This document shows positions 8,657 through 17,258 of a stretch of DNA of 64,000 bases, one piece after another. The notes below the pieces were generated by a model, which was not told where the DNA came from, searched no databases, and worked only from the letters and a program-made list of their open reading frames with translations. The translations under genes were made by a program, and so were the position numbers. Numbering within the stretch: position 1 is the first letter of the stretch; each line of letters starts with the position of its first letter. This DNA comes from Deltaproteobacteria bacterium (GTDB taxonomy: Bacteria > Myxococcota_A > UBA9160 > UBA4427). The DNA is taken from contig PBFW01000053.1 in NCBI GenBank assembly GCA_002719955.1, positions 1-64,000 on the forward strand, in the 5' to 3' direction.

Positions 8657-8711
8657 TGCGGCCCTCCGAACACCCAGATGGGAGGCGGGTTCAGCGTCAT
8701 GGTGGGTATTA

Positions 8712-8729
8712 CGTTCGAATGAGCGAACG
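8712..8729. promoter_or_regulatory. 18-bp palindrome, putative MarR operator
   Basis: Perfect inverted repeat CGTTCG-AATGAG-CGAACG in the interval between the divergent MarR and CoA-transferase genes, 56 bases from the MarR start. Size and position suit a MarR dimer site. Assignment is by position. Confidence 0.45.
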
Positions 8730-8955
8730 GTTTCATTCCATGACAAACCGCAGATTCGGGCCACGAGCGGAGCGCGCGTATCGAGCAGGGGGCAGGCGCA
8801 GATGGTGGTGCATTATCTCCCGCGGGGTGGTCGCGCCGGTCTACAGCGTCTTTCGGCGCACGCGGTTCCGCTTGAGCGCCGGTGGCGAGCGGGGTACGTT
8901 GCGCGGCCCGAAAACAACTCGCGGTCATTTAATGGCCCCAGAATAGGAATCGCCC

Positions 8956-10194
8956 ATGTCGACTTCGCAGCCCGCTCCCCTGGCCGGCGTTCGGATCATC
9001 GAGAGTTCCATGCTCGGCCCCGCCGGGATCACGACCCACCTCGCCGACCTCGGCGCCGATGTCATCAAGGTCGAACCGCCGCAGGGCGACTACATCCGTG
9101 ATATGACCTGGCCGATCATCGAGGGTGTCTCCCTGATGCATCTCCATCTGAATCGCGGCAAGAAGAGCATCGCTCTCAATCTCAAGAATCCCGAAGCCGT
9201 CCAGGTCTACAAAGATCTGGTGGAGACCGCCGACTGTGTCGTCGAAGCGATGCGACCGGGTTCACTCGCGCGTCGTGGTCTCGGCTTCGATGATCTCAAA
9301 GAGATCAATCCGAAGATCGTTTTCTGCAACATCTCGGGTTACGGGATGACGGGTCCCTACCAGAATCTCCCGGCGCACGGCATCGCCTTCGATACCTGGG
9401 CGGGCATCATCCGGCCGGCCTATGACGAAGAGGGCTTCTGTTATATCCCCGAACACGCCTCGATCGGCATCCATGCCGGTCCGATCTTCGGCGCGTTCGG
9501 GATCCTCGCGGCGATCATTCGCGCGCGCGAGACTGGCGAGGGGGCATTCATCGAGGTCGGTCAGTCCGACGCAGCGGCCTATATGGACTGGTATCGCTCC
9601 GAATCGTTCATGGCCTATCGCCGCCCCGAAGACGTGGTCACCGGAAACAAGGCCGACAACTACGAGCGTCGCGCGGTCGGGACTGCCGGAATGAAGGAGG
9701 GTGTTCGCTATCAGATGTACGATGCGAGTGACGGCGTCGTCATGATCATGTGCTCCGAGCAGGCGTTCTGGAAGAATTTCTGTGAGGTCGCTGGCCGGAC
9801 GGATCTCTTCGAGAAATGGCCGGGTTCGAAATACGCGGATCACGCTCGCAATAACCGTGAACTGCAGGCGGAACTGAAGCAGATCTTCAAGACGAAGACC
9901 TGCCAGGAGTGGATCGATCTCGGGAACGAGAAAAATTTTCCGATGGCCCCGGTCAACACGCCAGAGGACATCGTCGAGGATCCTCAATTCCAGGAACGCT
10001 TCGACATTTTTCCCCACGAAAAACACGGTGCAGACATGTTGCCTTTCCCGGTGCAGTTCGTGAACGAAGAATTGCCTACGCCGACGAAGGCGCCCACGGT
10101 CGGGGAGCATCGCGCGCAGGTGCTTGCTGATGTGCTCGGTTACGACGCGGCGAAGGTCGAAGCACTGAAGGAAAAGGGTGTCTTTGGCGCTTGA
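8956..10194 (+). CDS. CaiB/BaiF family (class III) CoA transferase
   Basis: A 412-residue cytosolic enzyme that moves CoA between carboxylic acids. The N-terminal Rossmann-like segment PLAGVRIIESSMLGPAGITTHLADLGADVIKVEPPQGD is the family hallmark, followed by LNRGKKSIALNLKNPE and ISGYGMTGPYQNLPAHGIAFD. The catalytic-aspartate region reads GAFIEVGQSDAAAYMDW, keeping an Asp at the expected spot. A C-terminal NFPMAPVNTPEDIVEDPQF segment completes the fold. A ribosome site (AGGAA) lies ahead of the ATG. It overlaps the next gene by 17 bases and so is probably co-translated with it. The divergent MarR gene may regulate the pair. Substrate unknown. Confidence 0.93.
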   Translation: MSTSQPAPLAGVRIIESSMLGPAGITTHLADLGADVIKVEPPQGDYIRDMTWPIIEGVSLMHLHLNRGKKSIALNLKNPEAVQVYKDLVETADCVVEAMRPGSLARRGLGFDDLKEINPKIVFCNISGYGMTGPYQNLPAHGIAFDTWAGIIRPAYDEEGFCYIPEHASIGIHAGPIFGAFGILAAIIRARETGEGAFIEVGQSDAAAYMDWYRSESFMAYRRPEDVVTGNKADNYERRAVGTAGMKEGVRYQMYDASDGVVMIMCSEQAFWKNFCEVAGRTDLFEKWPGSKYADHARNNRELQAELKQIFKTKTCQEWIDLGNEKNFPMAPVNTPEDIVEDPQFQERFDIFPHEKHGADMLPFPVQFVNEELPTPTKAPTVGEHRAQVLADVLGYDAAKVEALKEKGVFGA

Positions 10195-10732
10195 TCCCGA
10201 GGCGGCGCTCGCGTCCCTCAGAACCCTCCATGAGGCGATCGACCGTGAGGTCGACCTGCTCAACGAGGAACATGCGGAGCGGCTGCGATGTGGTCCCGGC
10301 TGCTCCGCTTGTTGCCTCGACGGCCTGACGGTCGAGGCGGTCGAAGCCGAGCGCATTTGCCGCGCCCACCCGGATCTGCTTCGGGACACCGAGCCCCACC
10401 CGATCGGCGCCTGTGCCTTTCTGGATGGCGAGGGGAGTTGCCGTGTCTATGCGGATCGCCCCTCTCTCTGTCGGAGCCAGGGACTTCCACTGCGTTTTCT
10501 TCTCGAAGACGAGCACGACGAGGTCGTGGAAAGGCGTGACATCTGTCCGCTCAATCTCGAGGGAGGGCCTCCACTGGAAGAGCTGGTCGAGGAGGCTTGC
10601 TGGCTGCTCGGCCCGGCTGAGCTTCGACTCGCGGCGATTGCCGACGCCTTCTCCACAGAGGGGAAGAGGGAGCGGGTGGCGCTACGAGGACTTTTCGAAC
10701 GGGATCGGCCTAGCAATAGAGAATCGCGTTAG
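10178..10732 (+). CDS. YkgJ-type cysteine cluster protein (putative Zn/Fe-binding)
   Basis: A 184-residue protein of the UPF0153/YkgJ family. Cysteines at about 38, 42, 45 and 46 (CGPGCSACC), then 79, 88 and 98 (ACAFLDGEGSC, PSLCR) give the family's metal-binding pattern. Such proteins are thought to bind zinc or iron-sulfur centres, with no agreed function. Translation starts at GTG inside the end of the CoA-transferase gene, an arrangement that implies coupling. Its stop overlaps the stop of the convergent DUF167 gene in a shared TTAG. Family assignment is strong, role unknown. Confidence 0.85.
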   Translation: MSLALDPEAALASLRTLHEAIDREVDLLNEEHAERLRCGPGCSACCLDGLTVEAVEAERICRAHPDLLRDTEPHPIGACAFLDGEGSCRVYADRPSLCRSQGLPLRFLLEDEHDEVVERRDICPLNLEGGPPLEELVEEACWLLGPAELRLAAIADAFSTEGKRERVALRGLFERDRPSNRESR

Positions 10733-11025
10733 GTCCAGGTGCTCACGTCGGTTCGAGATCGGATCTGCCCGACGGAGAGTCCCTGGATTTCGATCGTCTT
10801 GCGAGCCGAGTGATGTCCAGAGATGATCGAAACGTCGTCTGGGGAAATTCCCAGCGCAAGCGCAACGATTTTCTCGGCCGCTGCGTTGGCTTTTCCCCGC
10901 TCAGGAGGCGCCACTACGCGAACCTTGAGTGTCTCCCCGAGCCAGCCGTCGACGGATTCCTTCGACGCGCCGGGGGCGACTTTGAGCGAGACCCGGGCGG
11001 GCAAGGCGTCAGCGCCCCCTTCCAT
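10729..11025 (-). CDS. DUF167 (UPF0235/YggU) family protein
   Basis: A 98-residue member of the small YggU family. The pattern ARVSLKVAPGASKESVDGW, LKVRVVAPPERGKANAAAEKIVA and SIISGHHSARKTIEIQG matches the conserved strand-helix signatures, including the near-invariant PxxGKAN motif. Function is unknown although the family is widespread in bacteria and eukaryotes. The stop codon overlaps that of the YkgJ-like gene. I see no strong ribosome site at the annotated ATG, so the start is uncertain. About 170 bases without a convincing gene separate it from the small ORF upstream on the same strand. Confidence 0.85.
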   Translation of the reverse strand: MEGGADALPARVSLKVAPGASKESVDGWLGETLKVRVVAPPERGKANAAAEKIVALALGISPDDVSIISGHHSARKTIEIQGLSVGQIRSRTDVSTWT

Positions 11026-11197
11026 CGAATCGAAAATCGAGAAGCCAGCGGATGCGGTTCGCGTCGATCTCTCTCGCGGCGTTCTCAGAATCGCTCGAGG
11101 GCATCACGTGCGAGCTTACTCGATCGGCCTGCAGCGAGGGAGCAGGGGTGATGGCGAAGCTTTTTCTTGGGGGCTTCCGTGTTGATTCAGCCGGAAT

Positions 11198-11425
11198 TCA
11201 GGGCGGGTCCGGGCGGGACACTTCCGTCTCGGTTCGGACGGTCCACCGCTCCAGTTCCGCGCGATCGGCTGGATGTTCAGCCGCCGTGAGGACGAGAGAA
11301 AGGCTGAGGGCGAGGCCAGCCAGAAGTCGTATTCGCCCGCGTTCGAAAAGGGCGGGGAACGATGCCAACACCAACGCGACGAGTGCGCTGGCAGAGTCGG
11401 GATTCATCTCGGGCCAGGACCGCAT
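11198..11425 (-). CDS. Small membrane-associated hypothetical protein
   Basis: A 75-residue ORF with one or two hydrophobic stretches (SALVALVLASFPALF and LLAGLALSLSLVLTAA) and a charged C-terminus. A GGAG ribosome site six bases before the ATG supports translation. I recognise no family. It lies on the same strand as DUF167 but is separated from it, and upstream is an SDR on the same strand. The hydrophobic pattern and ribosome site are the only evidence. Confidence 0.5.
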   Translation of the reverse strand: MRSWPEMNPDSASALVALVLASFPALFERGRIRLLAGLALSLSLVLTAAEHPADRAELERWTVRTETEVSRPDPP

Positions 11426-11551
11426 GCGCTCTCCTCTCTACCGGCTGCCGGGCATCACCTGGACCGCGCCGTCGCCTGGTCGATCCATCCGAGAATCGGG
11501 GACCGAAATCGGATCCCGCCCTTCGTGGCGACCGGGTCGGAGGGCTCGAGA

Positions 11552-12505
11552 TCAACTCGGAAATTTCTGTCCCGACCACTCCTCGCTCAACACCCATAAC
11601 TTGTTCGCGGCTTCTTTATCGAGCGCCCACGACATCACGCCTTCACTCATGTCGGACGATTCGATCACCGGCGCGACTCCGCAGTCCTCGCAATAGACGC
11701 CGCCCCTATCATCGAATTCCGAAGTCGTGGCGGCCCATACCGTCGTCGCCGCACCCTGTGTGATCTCCTTGAACTTCATCGGTTCTGCTTGCGGTCTGCC
11801 CTTCAGAAGGTTCTTGACGTCCTCGCCGCTCATGTGACGTCCGAGTTCCGTATGGATGGCGCCCGGGTGGACGGCGACGGAACGGACACCGCGATCCTTG
11901 AAACGCTCATCGAGCCCGACGCTGAAGAGGATATTGGCGGTCTTGGCCTGTCCGTAGGCGACGAATTTGCTGTAGTCCTCCTTCTCGAAGAGGGGGTCGT
12001 CAAAACGCATCGGGGACATGCGATGGCCGCCGCTCGAGAGGTTGACGATTCGCGCGGGTGCCCCGGCGAGGATGTTTTCCATCACGTGCGCGGTCAGGAC
12101 GAAATGTCCGAGGTGGTTCGTGCCGAGTTGGGTGTCGAGGCCCTCCTTGGTTCGTCCGAGGGGGCAGGCCATGACGCCGGCGTTGTTGATGAGGCGATCG
12201 ATCTTGGGAAAGCGATTGGCGATATCGTCGGCGCCCCGGCGAACGGAGTCGAGGTCGAAGAGGTCGAGGACGGCGAATTCGATCCGCGCCTTGGGAACGC
12301 TCTTGAGGATCGCTTCGGCAGCGGCACGGCCCTTGGCTTCGTCTCGGACGACGCTGACGATTCGTGCGCCTCGGGAAGCGAGGACGCGGGCCGTTTCGAC
12401 ACCGAGGCCCGCGGAGGCGCCGGTGATGACGATGGTCTTGTCCGAGAGGTCGATCCCTGCGGCGGCCTCCTCCGCGCTCGTTTCGGCCCCGAATGGATGA
12501 GTCAT
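11552..12505 (-). CDS. Short-chain dehydrogenase/reductase (retinol dehydrogenase/WW-oxidoreductase-like)
   Basis: A 317-residue NAD(P)-dependent oxidoreductase. The cofactor motif TGASAGLG, the RLINNAGVMACP segment, N-S-Y-K residues in IVNLSSGGH and YGQAKTAN, and the long C-terminal region match the extended RDH/WWOX-type SDRs rather than the classical 250-residue group. A C-terminal DDRGGVYCEDCGVAPVI segment is also typical of that branch. I use the internal ATG (MTHPF) with GGAGAG five bases upstream instead of the 57-codon longer track ORF. Probably oxidises or reduces a hydrophobic alcohol or ketone. No operon partner is adjacent. Confidence 0.88.
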   Translation of the reverse strand: MTHPFGAETSAEEAAAGIDLSDKTIVITGASAGLGVETARVLASRGARIVSVVRDEAKGRAAAEAILKSVPKARIEFAVLDLFDLDSVRRGADDIANRFPKIDRLINNAGVMACPLGRTKEGLDTQLGTNHLGHFVLTAHVMENILAGAPARIVNLSSGGHRMSPMRFDDPLFEKEDYSKFVAYGQAKTANILFSVGLDERFKDRGVRSVAVHPGAIHTELGRHMSGEDVKNLLKGRPQAEPMKFKEITQGAATTVWAATTSEFDDRGGVYCEDCGVAPVIESSDMSEGVMSWALDKEAANKLWVLSEEWSGQKFPS

Positions 12506-12662
12506 TTGATCTCTCCTGCTGGCTGTGTGGATGCCAGGGGAGGATAGGGGTTTCGGTTGCGCGAGGATCCCCGCCGAGGTGTCGCTCTGGAATGGGGTCG
12601 CCCGCCTTCGGTCCGAGGGGGGCATCCCCGGCGCTCGCCGTAGTCGGAACGCGTGCTTCGTC

Positions 12663-13742
12663 CTATCGGCTCGCAATCTGCGCGTGGGGAATATGTACGA
12701 AAGCGATTCGGCGGCGATTCCAGGTGTAGCTGAGGGCGAGATCGTTCCCGTGCGCGATGATCGCGGGGTAGGAAAACTCGCCGGGTGCCGTTTCTACGTC
12801 GATCTGGCCGGGCCAGCTCTGGCCATTATCCCTCGACAGGAGGACGCAGAGCGGCGTGCGTGCCGCCCAATTACCCTGGACCGGGTTGCAGGCGAGGGCG
12901 AGGGTGCCATCGGGAAGACGGGCGAGATCGAGTCCGCTGTTGTTGTTGGGAAGAGCGATGGCATAGGCGCGGGACCAGGTCAGGCCGTCGTCGTTGGAGT
13001 CCGCTCGGTGCACGCGGCCGTCTGTGCTTCGGAAGAGGGCATGGACGCATCCCGGTCGCGATTCCCACAGCGTGGGCTGGATGAGCCCCTTGCCGACGAA
13101 TTCTCGACGATCGATCTCGACGAGCTGAGTCGCGGTCCAATCCTCCTCGCCGCTCGCACTTCGATCGAAGAAGGCATCCCAGCGTCTCCAGCGTTCGATT
13201 GATGCGCCGGCGAGCCAATCGCCGGAAGCGAGGCGGATCGGTTTGTTGCGGACGGCACCGCGCCCGCCTCGATCGCCTGGGACGAGCGGCCGAGCTTCCT
13301 GCCAGGTCTGACCGCCATCTCTCGACCGCTGGGACCAGGTCGTCCACCGGCGGATGCGCCGGCCAACTTTGAAGTGAAGGACGAGATCCCGCCCGCCCGG
13401 AGATAGGGCGAAGAGCACCGGATTCCAATGGGGTTCGTCCGACACCTTCGCGATTCGGGTGGGCTCGCTCCAGCGGGTGTTGAGAAAAGAGCCGCCCCCG
13501 GCCTCGGTCGGTGCCGGATTGCGTCGCGCGGCCCAGATCGCGACATCGTCGTGCCCCTCCCGCGTGCCCGCGAACCACGCCGCGAGGAGGCCGCCTCCTT
13601 CGAGGGCGACGAGGGTCGTCGCATGGCATTGTGAGAACGGACGCTGATCTCCGAAGAGATGCTCGATGTCGAGCCGGGGCCGTGTCGCGGCGCTTCGAGG
13701 TGTAGGACCATCAGGATTCGCTGTCGGATCGTCGTCGGGCAT
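12663..13742 (-). CDS. Sialidase-like BNR-repeat protein
   Basis: A protein of about 359 residues with the six-bladed beta-propeller repeats of BNR_2/exo-sialidases. Several Asp-box motifs are visible: SRDGGQTWQEA, SNDDGLTWSRA and LSRDNGQSWPG. Family-typical segments WNPVLFALSPGG, NKPIRLASGDWLAGAS, LIQPTLWE and NNNSGLDLARLPDG also occur. It may cleave or bind a glycan, but no signal peptide is evident on the chosen start. The start is uncertain: the track ORF begins 41 codons upstream, and neither start has a strong ribosome site. Homologues are often annotated as neuraminidase-like with unproven activity. Confidence 0.8.
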   Translation of the reverse strand: MPDDDPTANPDGPTPRSAATRPRLDIEHLFGDQRPFSQCHATTLVALEGGGLLAAWFAGTREGHDDVAIWAARRNPAPTEAGGGSFLNTRWSEPTRIAKVSDEPHWNPVLFALSPGGRDLVLHFKVGRRIRRWTTWSQRSRDGGQTWQEARPLVPGDRGGRGAVRNKPIRLASGDWLAGASIERWRRWDAFFDRSASGEEDWTATQLVEIDRREFVGKGLIQPTLWESRPGCVHALFRSTDGRVHRADSNDDGLTWSRAYAIALPNNNSGLDLARLPDGTLALACNPVQGNWAARTPLCVLLSRDNGQSWPGQIDVETAPGEFSYPAIIAHGNDLALSYTWNRRRIAFVHIPHAQIASR

Positions 13743-13982
13743 GACGGGAGCATCAATTCTCGTTCGAGAGGTCGACGGGATCGGATTGATCCGTGGTCGT
13801 GTGCGTGCGAATGCGAGGAAGTCTCGCACATCCCGATATCGCCGGACATCGATCATGTGTTTCACCGGGGCACCGGCTTGGGTGATTCCACCAACCCGAA
13901 GAGTTCCTCGGCCGAAACCGACGGTGATCCTTTTGGTGCGGACAGCCTGCGGACGATAGGCAACTCAGCTAAGGAGGAGTTG

Positions 13983-14249
13983 ATGATGATCGAGACTGGC
14001 AGCGATATCCTTTTCCAGGAGCCGACCTGCGATACCCGTCGCCTGCGCCGCTCCGTCGTCGTGGAAGCGTCTCCCGATGAATTCTCGATTCAGTTCGTGG
14101 CGGACCCCTTCGCCTTCGAGAAGGATCAGGAAGTCCGGATGTGTTTGAGCGGCAAGCGCGAGTCCATGCAGCAGATCGGACGGACCATCGAGTCCGAGTC
14201 CGAGCCCGACTCCGAATCGGATGTGGTTAGATCGACCGTGATCGACTAA
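13983..14249 (+). CDS. Small hypothetical protein with strong ribosome site
   Basis: An 88-residue protein. The track ORF starts far upstream, but a textbook AAGGAGGAG lies just before the double ATG, which fixes the true start. The sequence has a basic TRRLRRSVVVEA segment followed by predicted strands and an acidic tail (ESESEPDSESD). The RRxxRxxV opening loosely recalls PilZ domains, but the D/NxSxxG motif is missing and I do not assign that family. Its stop overlaps the stop of the convergent enoyl-CoA hydratase in CTAA. Confidence 0.6.
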   Translation: MMIETGSDILFQEPTCDTRRLRRSVVVEASPDEFSIQFVADPFAFEKDQEVRMCLSGKRESMQQIGRTIESESEPDSESDVVRSTVID

Positions 14250-15046
14250 CGCCCCTTGAAATCGGGTTCTCGCTTCTCCATGAAAGCGCTCATCCCCTCC
14301 GCGAAATCTTCGGTCGCGGCGCATGCTGCCTGAGCGAGCGCCTCGATTTCGAGCGCCTCGTTCATCGTCACCGATGCCGCTCGATGCAGACTCTGTTTGA
14401 TCTGCGTGAGCACGATCGGCGGATGCGTGCTGAGTCGGCGAAGCTTTTCTTCGACCGCTTCTTCGAGGCTGTCGCCGTCGAAGATCGCATTCACGAGACC
14501 GATCGCTCGTGCTTCCTCCGCCGAGACCCAGTCTCCGAAGAAGGCGAGCTCCTTCGCTTTCTGCATGCCGACCAGGCGGGGCAGGAGCCAGGATCCTCCG
14601 CAGTCGAGGGCGATGCCCCGCTTCACGAAGATCTCAGAGAAACGCGCGGTCGGACTCGCATAGACGAGATCGCAGGCCAGCGCGAGGTTCGCTCCCGCAC
14701 CCGCGGCGATCCCCTCGACGATCGCGACGACGGGTTTCGGGAAACGGTGGAGCTTGCGAATCGTCTCTCCGTAGACGCGGTTCATGAGGTCCAGGGTATT
14801 CGCCGTGGGGGATCCAGAGCGAGGGGCGCTCTTGCCGTTCGGCGTCAGATCCCCCCCCGAGCAGAAATTGCCCTCGGCGCCACGCAGCGACACGACGCGC
14901 ACCTCCGGGTCGGATTCGAAATCCGTGAGGATCTTTGTGAGCTCGATGGCCATCGTCGGGCTGATGGCGTTGCGTTTCTCGGGGCGCCGCAATTCGATTC
15001 GGCCAATCGCGTTCGTCTTGTCGATCTGGAGGGTCTCTAGCGCCAT
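14246..15046 (-). CDS. Enoyl-CoA hydratase/isomerase (crotonase family)
   Basis: A 266-residue crotonase-fold enzyme acting on acyl-CoA thioesters. Motifs: RPEKRNAISPTM, oxyanion-hole segment GAEGNFCSGGDL, FPKPVVAIVEGIAAGAGANLALACDLVYAS and the second oxyanion region with GIALDCGGSWLLPRLVG. The positions of the two E. coli-type catalytic glutamates are not both Glu (an Asp-Cys-Gly-Gly stretch sits at the second), so hydratase activity is uncertain and isomerase or hydrolase activity is possible. AAGGA seven bases ahead supports the internal start. It follows a SnoaL-like gene on the same strand, 46 bases apart, forming a likely two-gene operon. Confidence 0.92.
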   Translation of the reverse strand: MALETLQIDKTNAIGRIELRRPEKRNAISPTMAIELTKILTDFESDPEVRVVSLRGAEGNFCSGGDLTPNGKSAPRSGSPTANTLDLMNRVYGETIRKLHRFPKPVVAIVEGIAAGAGANLALACDLVYASPTARFSEIFVKRGIALDCGGSWLLPRLVGMQKAKELAFFGDWVSAEEARAIGLVNAIFDGDSLEEAVEEKLRRLSTHPPIVLTQIKQSLHRAASVTMNEALEIEALAQAACAATEDFAEGMSAFMEKREPDFKGR

Positions 15047-15092
15047 GCGGCATCCTTTCGTTTGGAACTGATTCGGGGAGAAAGAGGCTCGA

Positions 15093-15659
15093 TCATTCTC
15101 TCTTCGAGCCAAGGCTTGCGAGCAGCCCATAGAGCACGTCGCTCGCGTCCCGCTTGCCGGAGAGCTGATCCTGCGGAATCTCCCACCAGACTTCCTCGGG
15201 GATCTTCATCGACCATTCCCCGACCGCCGTGCGTTCGGCGATCTTCCATCGGCCTTCGCGTCGTTCGAAACGATCCAGGTAGCGAAAGCCTGTTGCGAGA
15301 TTCATATAGGGTCGGGTGTCGTCGCTGCGATGGAGGGAGATACCGTAGGTTTCGCAGGCGGCGCGATCGCCGTTCCCGCCGCGGATACGTGGTTCTGGAC
15401 TGAGGTTGGGGTCGAAATCGAGATCGATCAGGATATTGGCGACCAGATGCATCGACCAGCGATAGCGCGCCGTCAATTTGTCGACCCAGGCGATATATTC
15501 CTCGACGCCGCCCGAAAAGCTGCCGTGATGGTCCTGGGCATCGGAGTGGTAGCAGGCGCGGACGAGATCGAAATCCCGACGGTCGATTCCGCGGCAATAG
15601 CGAAGGACGACCTCTTCGATCGCCTCTTTGTCGAGCAGGGCGGAAATGCGCGGGTCCAT
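15093..15659 (-). CDS. SnoaL-like/NTF2-fold protein
   Basis: A 188-residue protein with the NTF2-like alpha+beta cone. The start helix LLDKEAIEEVVLRYCRGIDRRDFDLVRACYHSDAQDHHGSFSG is the standard SnoaL_4 pattern, including the acidic Asp-Ala-x-Asp-His cluster; later strands include RWSMHLVANILIDLDFD and FERREGRWKIAERTAVGEW. Members include dehydratases, isomerases and binding proteins in steroid and polyketide pathways. It is upstream of an enoyl-CoA hydratase and probably co-transcribed. Family sure, reaction unknown. Confidence 0.88.
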   Translation of the reverse strand: MDPRISALLDKEAIEEVVLRYCRGIDRRDFDLVRACYHSDAQDHHGSFSGGVEEYIAWVDKLTARYRWSMHLVANILIDLDFDPNLSPEPRIRGGNGDRAACETYGISLHRSDDTRPYMNLATGFRYLDRFERREGRWKIAERTAVGEWSMKIPEEVWWEIPQDQLSGKRDASDVLYGLLASLGSKRE

Positions 15660-16176
15660 GACAGCGAGACTAGCAGGCTCGCGTGACCCGGTGAGTCAGT
15701 TCGTTTGGGCGCTCGGTGTTGGGTTGGGGATATACGATCGATAGGCGTCGGGCATGCAGAAGATCGGCCGGCAAGAGCTGGGCCCAGAGCTTGCCGGGCA
15801 GGAAGACGACCTGGGGAAGGAGGCCGAGGGCGGTGATCCCGACGACCCTCCCGATCGAAGCCACTGCGAAGAGGAGCGCCCCCTCGCTCGTCATGTCGAG
15901 TCCGGGCGCACGAGTGGCACCAGCGAGATGAGCTATCGAGGATCGATCGAACGATTGGGAGCCGGGCTCAAGGGTGTCTGGGGCGGCGACCCGGGCCTTT
16001 TGCTCCGCTCGAAAGTCTTGGCCCCGGATCGAATCACGGGGCTATGATCAGCGCTCTCCCGCGGTCGCGTGTAGGCGCTGCCGCGAGGAACAATTTGAAA
16101 ATCAGTCGGTTGGACGGATTTGGGTCGCGCGACGCGGCGAATTGGCCCCTCCGACGATCTGGCAGGAGTCGATCTG
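15660..16176. other. 517-base interval without a confident gene
   Basis: The best candidate is a minus-strand frame open for about 124 codons, with an ATG giving 74 residues rich in hydrophobics (GALLFAVASIGRVVG, LLPQVVFLPGKLWAQLL). It lacks a ribosome site and any family match, so I leave it as a possible small membrane protein or gene remnant. Plus-strand ORFs in the track are its shadows. The right end holds the promoter region for the LLM gene. Confidence 0.4.
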
Positions 16177-17217
16177 GTGAGCGATAGCCCCCTTTCACGC
16201 AACTCTCTGCGCTTCGGCGTGATGTTCGGATATTGGCAGGCCCAGCCCCCGCCAAATTTCATCGAAGTGGCCCAGGAGGCGGAACGTCTCGGATTTCATT
16301 CGGCTTGGACCGCCGAGGCCTGGGGCTCGGATGCTTTTTCGCCGCTGACCTGGATCGGTGCGCATACGACTCGCTTGAAACTCGGCACGTCCATTGTTCA
16401 GATCTCCGCGCGCACACCGACGTCGACGGCCATGCACGCGCTCACGATCGATCATCTGAGCAAGGGTAGGATGATGTTAGGCCTGGGTGTTTCCGGGCCA
16501 CAGGTCGTCGAGGGATGGTACGGTCAGCCCTTCAGCAAGCCCCTAGCTCGAACGCGTGAATACGTCGATATCGTTCGGCAGGTCCTGCGCCGCAAACAAC
16601 CGGTCAGGAACGATGGTGAACATTATCCTTTGCCTTATTCGGGCGAAGGGGCCTGGGGCATGGGGAAACCGCTCAAGCCGATCACACATCCGCTTCGTGC
16701 GGACCTTCCGATCTATCTCGGGGCGGAAGGTCCGAAGAATGTGGCACTCGCTGCGGAACTTTGCGATGGCTGGCTTCCACTCTGGTACACGCCCTATCGC
16801 GAGGAGGTCTACGCCGAATCCTTGACCGACGCACCGGACGATTTCGACATCGTTCAGGGCGTGACTGTCAGCGTGACCGACGACATGGAGAGTGCCTTAA
16901 ATGCGCTACGTCCGATGCTCGGCTTCTATATCGGGGGCATGGGCTCGAAGGATCGGAATTTTCACAAGGAGCTGATGGGGCGTATGGGTTATCCCGAAGC
17001 GGCGCAGAAGATTCAGGACCATTTCATGGCGGGCGAGCGTGGGGAGGCGATTGCGGCCGTTCCCGACGAGTTCATCGACGAAATCGCGCTGATCGGTTCG
17101 AAGGAGCGCATCCAGGACCGCCTGCAGGCCTGGAAGGAGAGTCGCGTCACGACGGTCCTGCTTCATGCCCAGGACCCGGCGTCGTTGCAAGTGATGTCCG
17201 AAGTCCTGATGGGCTAG
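16177..17217 (+). CDS. LLM-class (luciferase-like) F420-dependent oxidoreductase
   Basis: A 346-residue TIM-barrel oxidoreductase of the bacterial luciferase superfamily. LRFGVMFGYWQAQPP begins the barrel; EAERLGFHSAWTAEAWGSDAFSPLTWIGAHTTRLKLGTSIVQISARTPT and ALTIDHLSKGRMMLGLGVSGPQVVEGWYG are the typical F420-LLM signatures. GTG is chosen as the start, 19 codons into the track ORF, because GGAG lies eight bases before it. It is followed 41 bases later by a second LLM gene and then an enoyl-CoA hydratase, all on one strand, suggesting one transcript for acyl or ring substrates. Cofactor F420 versus FMN cannot be settled from sequence alone; F420 is favoured by subfamily likeness. Confidence 0.92.
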   Translation: MSDSPLSRNSLRFGVMFGYWQAQPPPNFIEVAQEAERLGFHSAWTAEAWGSDAFSPLTWIGAHTTRLKLGTSIVQISARTPTSTAMHALTIDHLSKGRMMLGLGVSGPQVVEGWYGQPFSKPLARTREYVDIVRQVLRRKQPVRNDGEHYPLPYSGEGAWGMGKPLKPITHPLRADLPIYLGAEGPKNVALAAELCDGWLPLWYTPYREEVYAESLTDAPDDFDIVQGVTVSVTDDMESALNALRPMLGFYIGGMGSKDRNFHKELMGRMGYPEAAQKIQDHFMAGERGEAIAAVPDEFIDEIALIGSKERIQDRLQAWKESRVTTVLLHAQDPASLQVMSEVLMG

Positions 17218-17258
17218 CGAGACGCGAAGAAGAGAACGAAGCAATCGAGAGGAAAGAT

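Noticed and set aside
15754-16047. 97-residue plus-strand ORF (MQKIGRQELG...)
   Set aside because: Charged, low-complexity translation typical of a shadow frame and no ribosome site.
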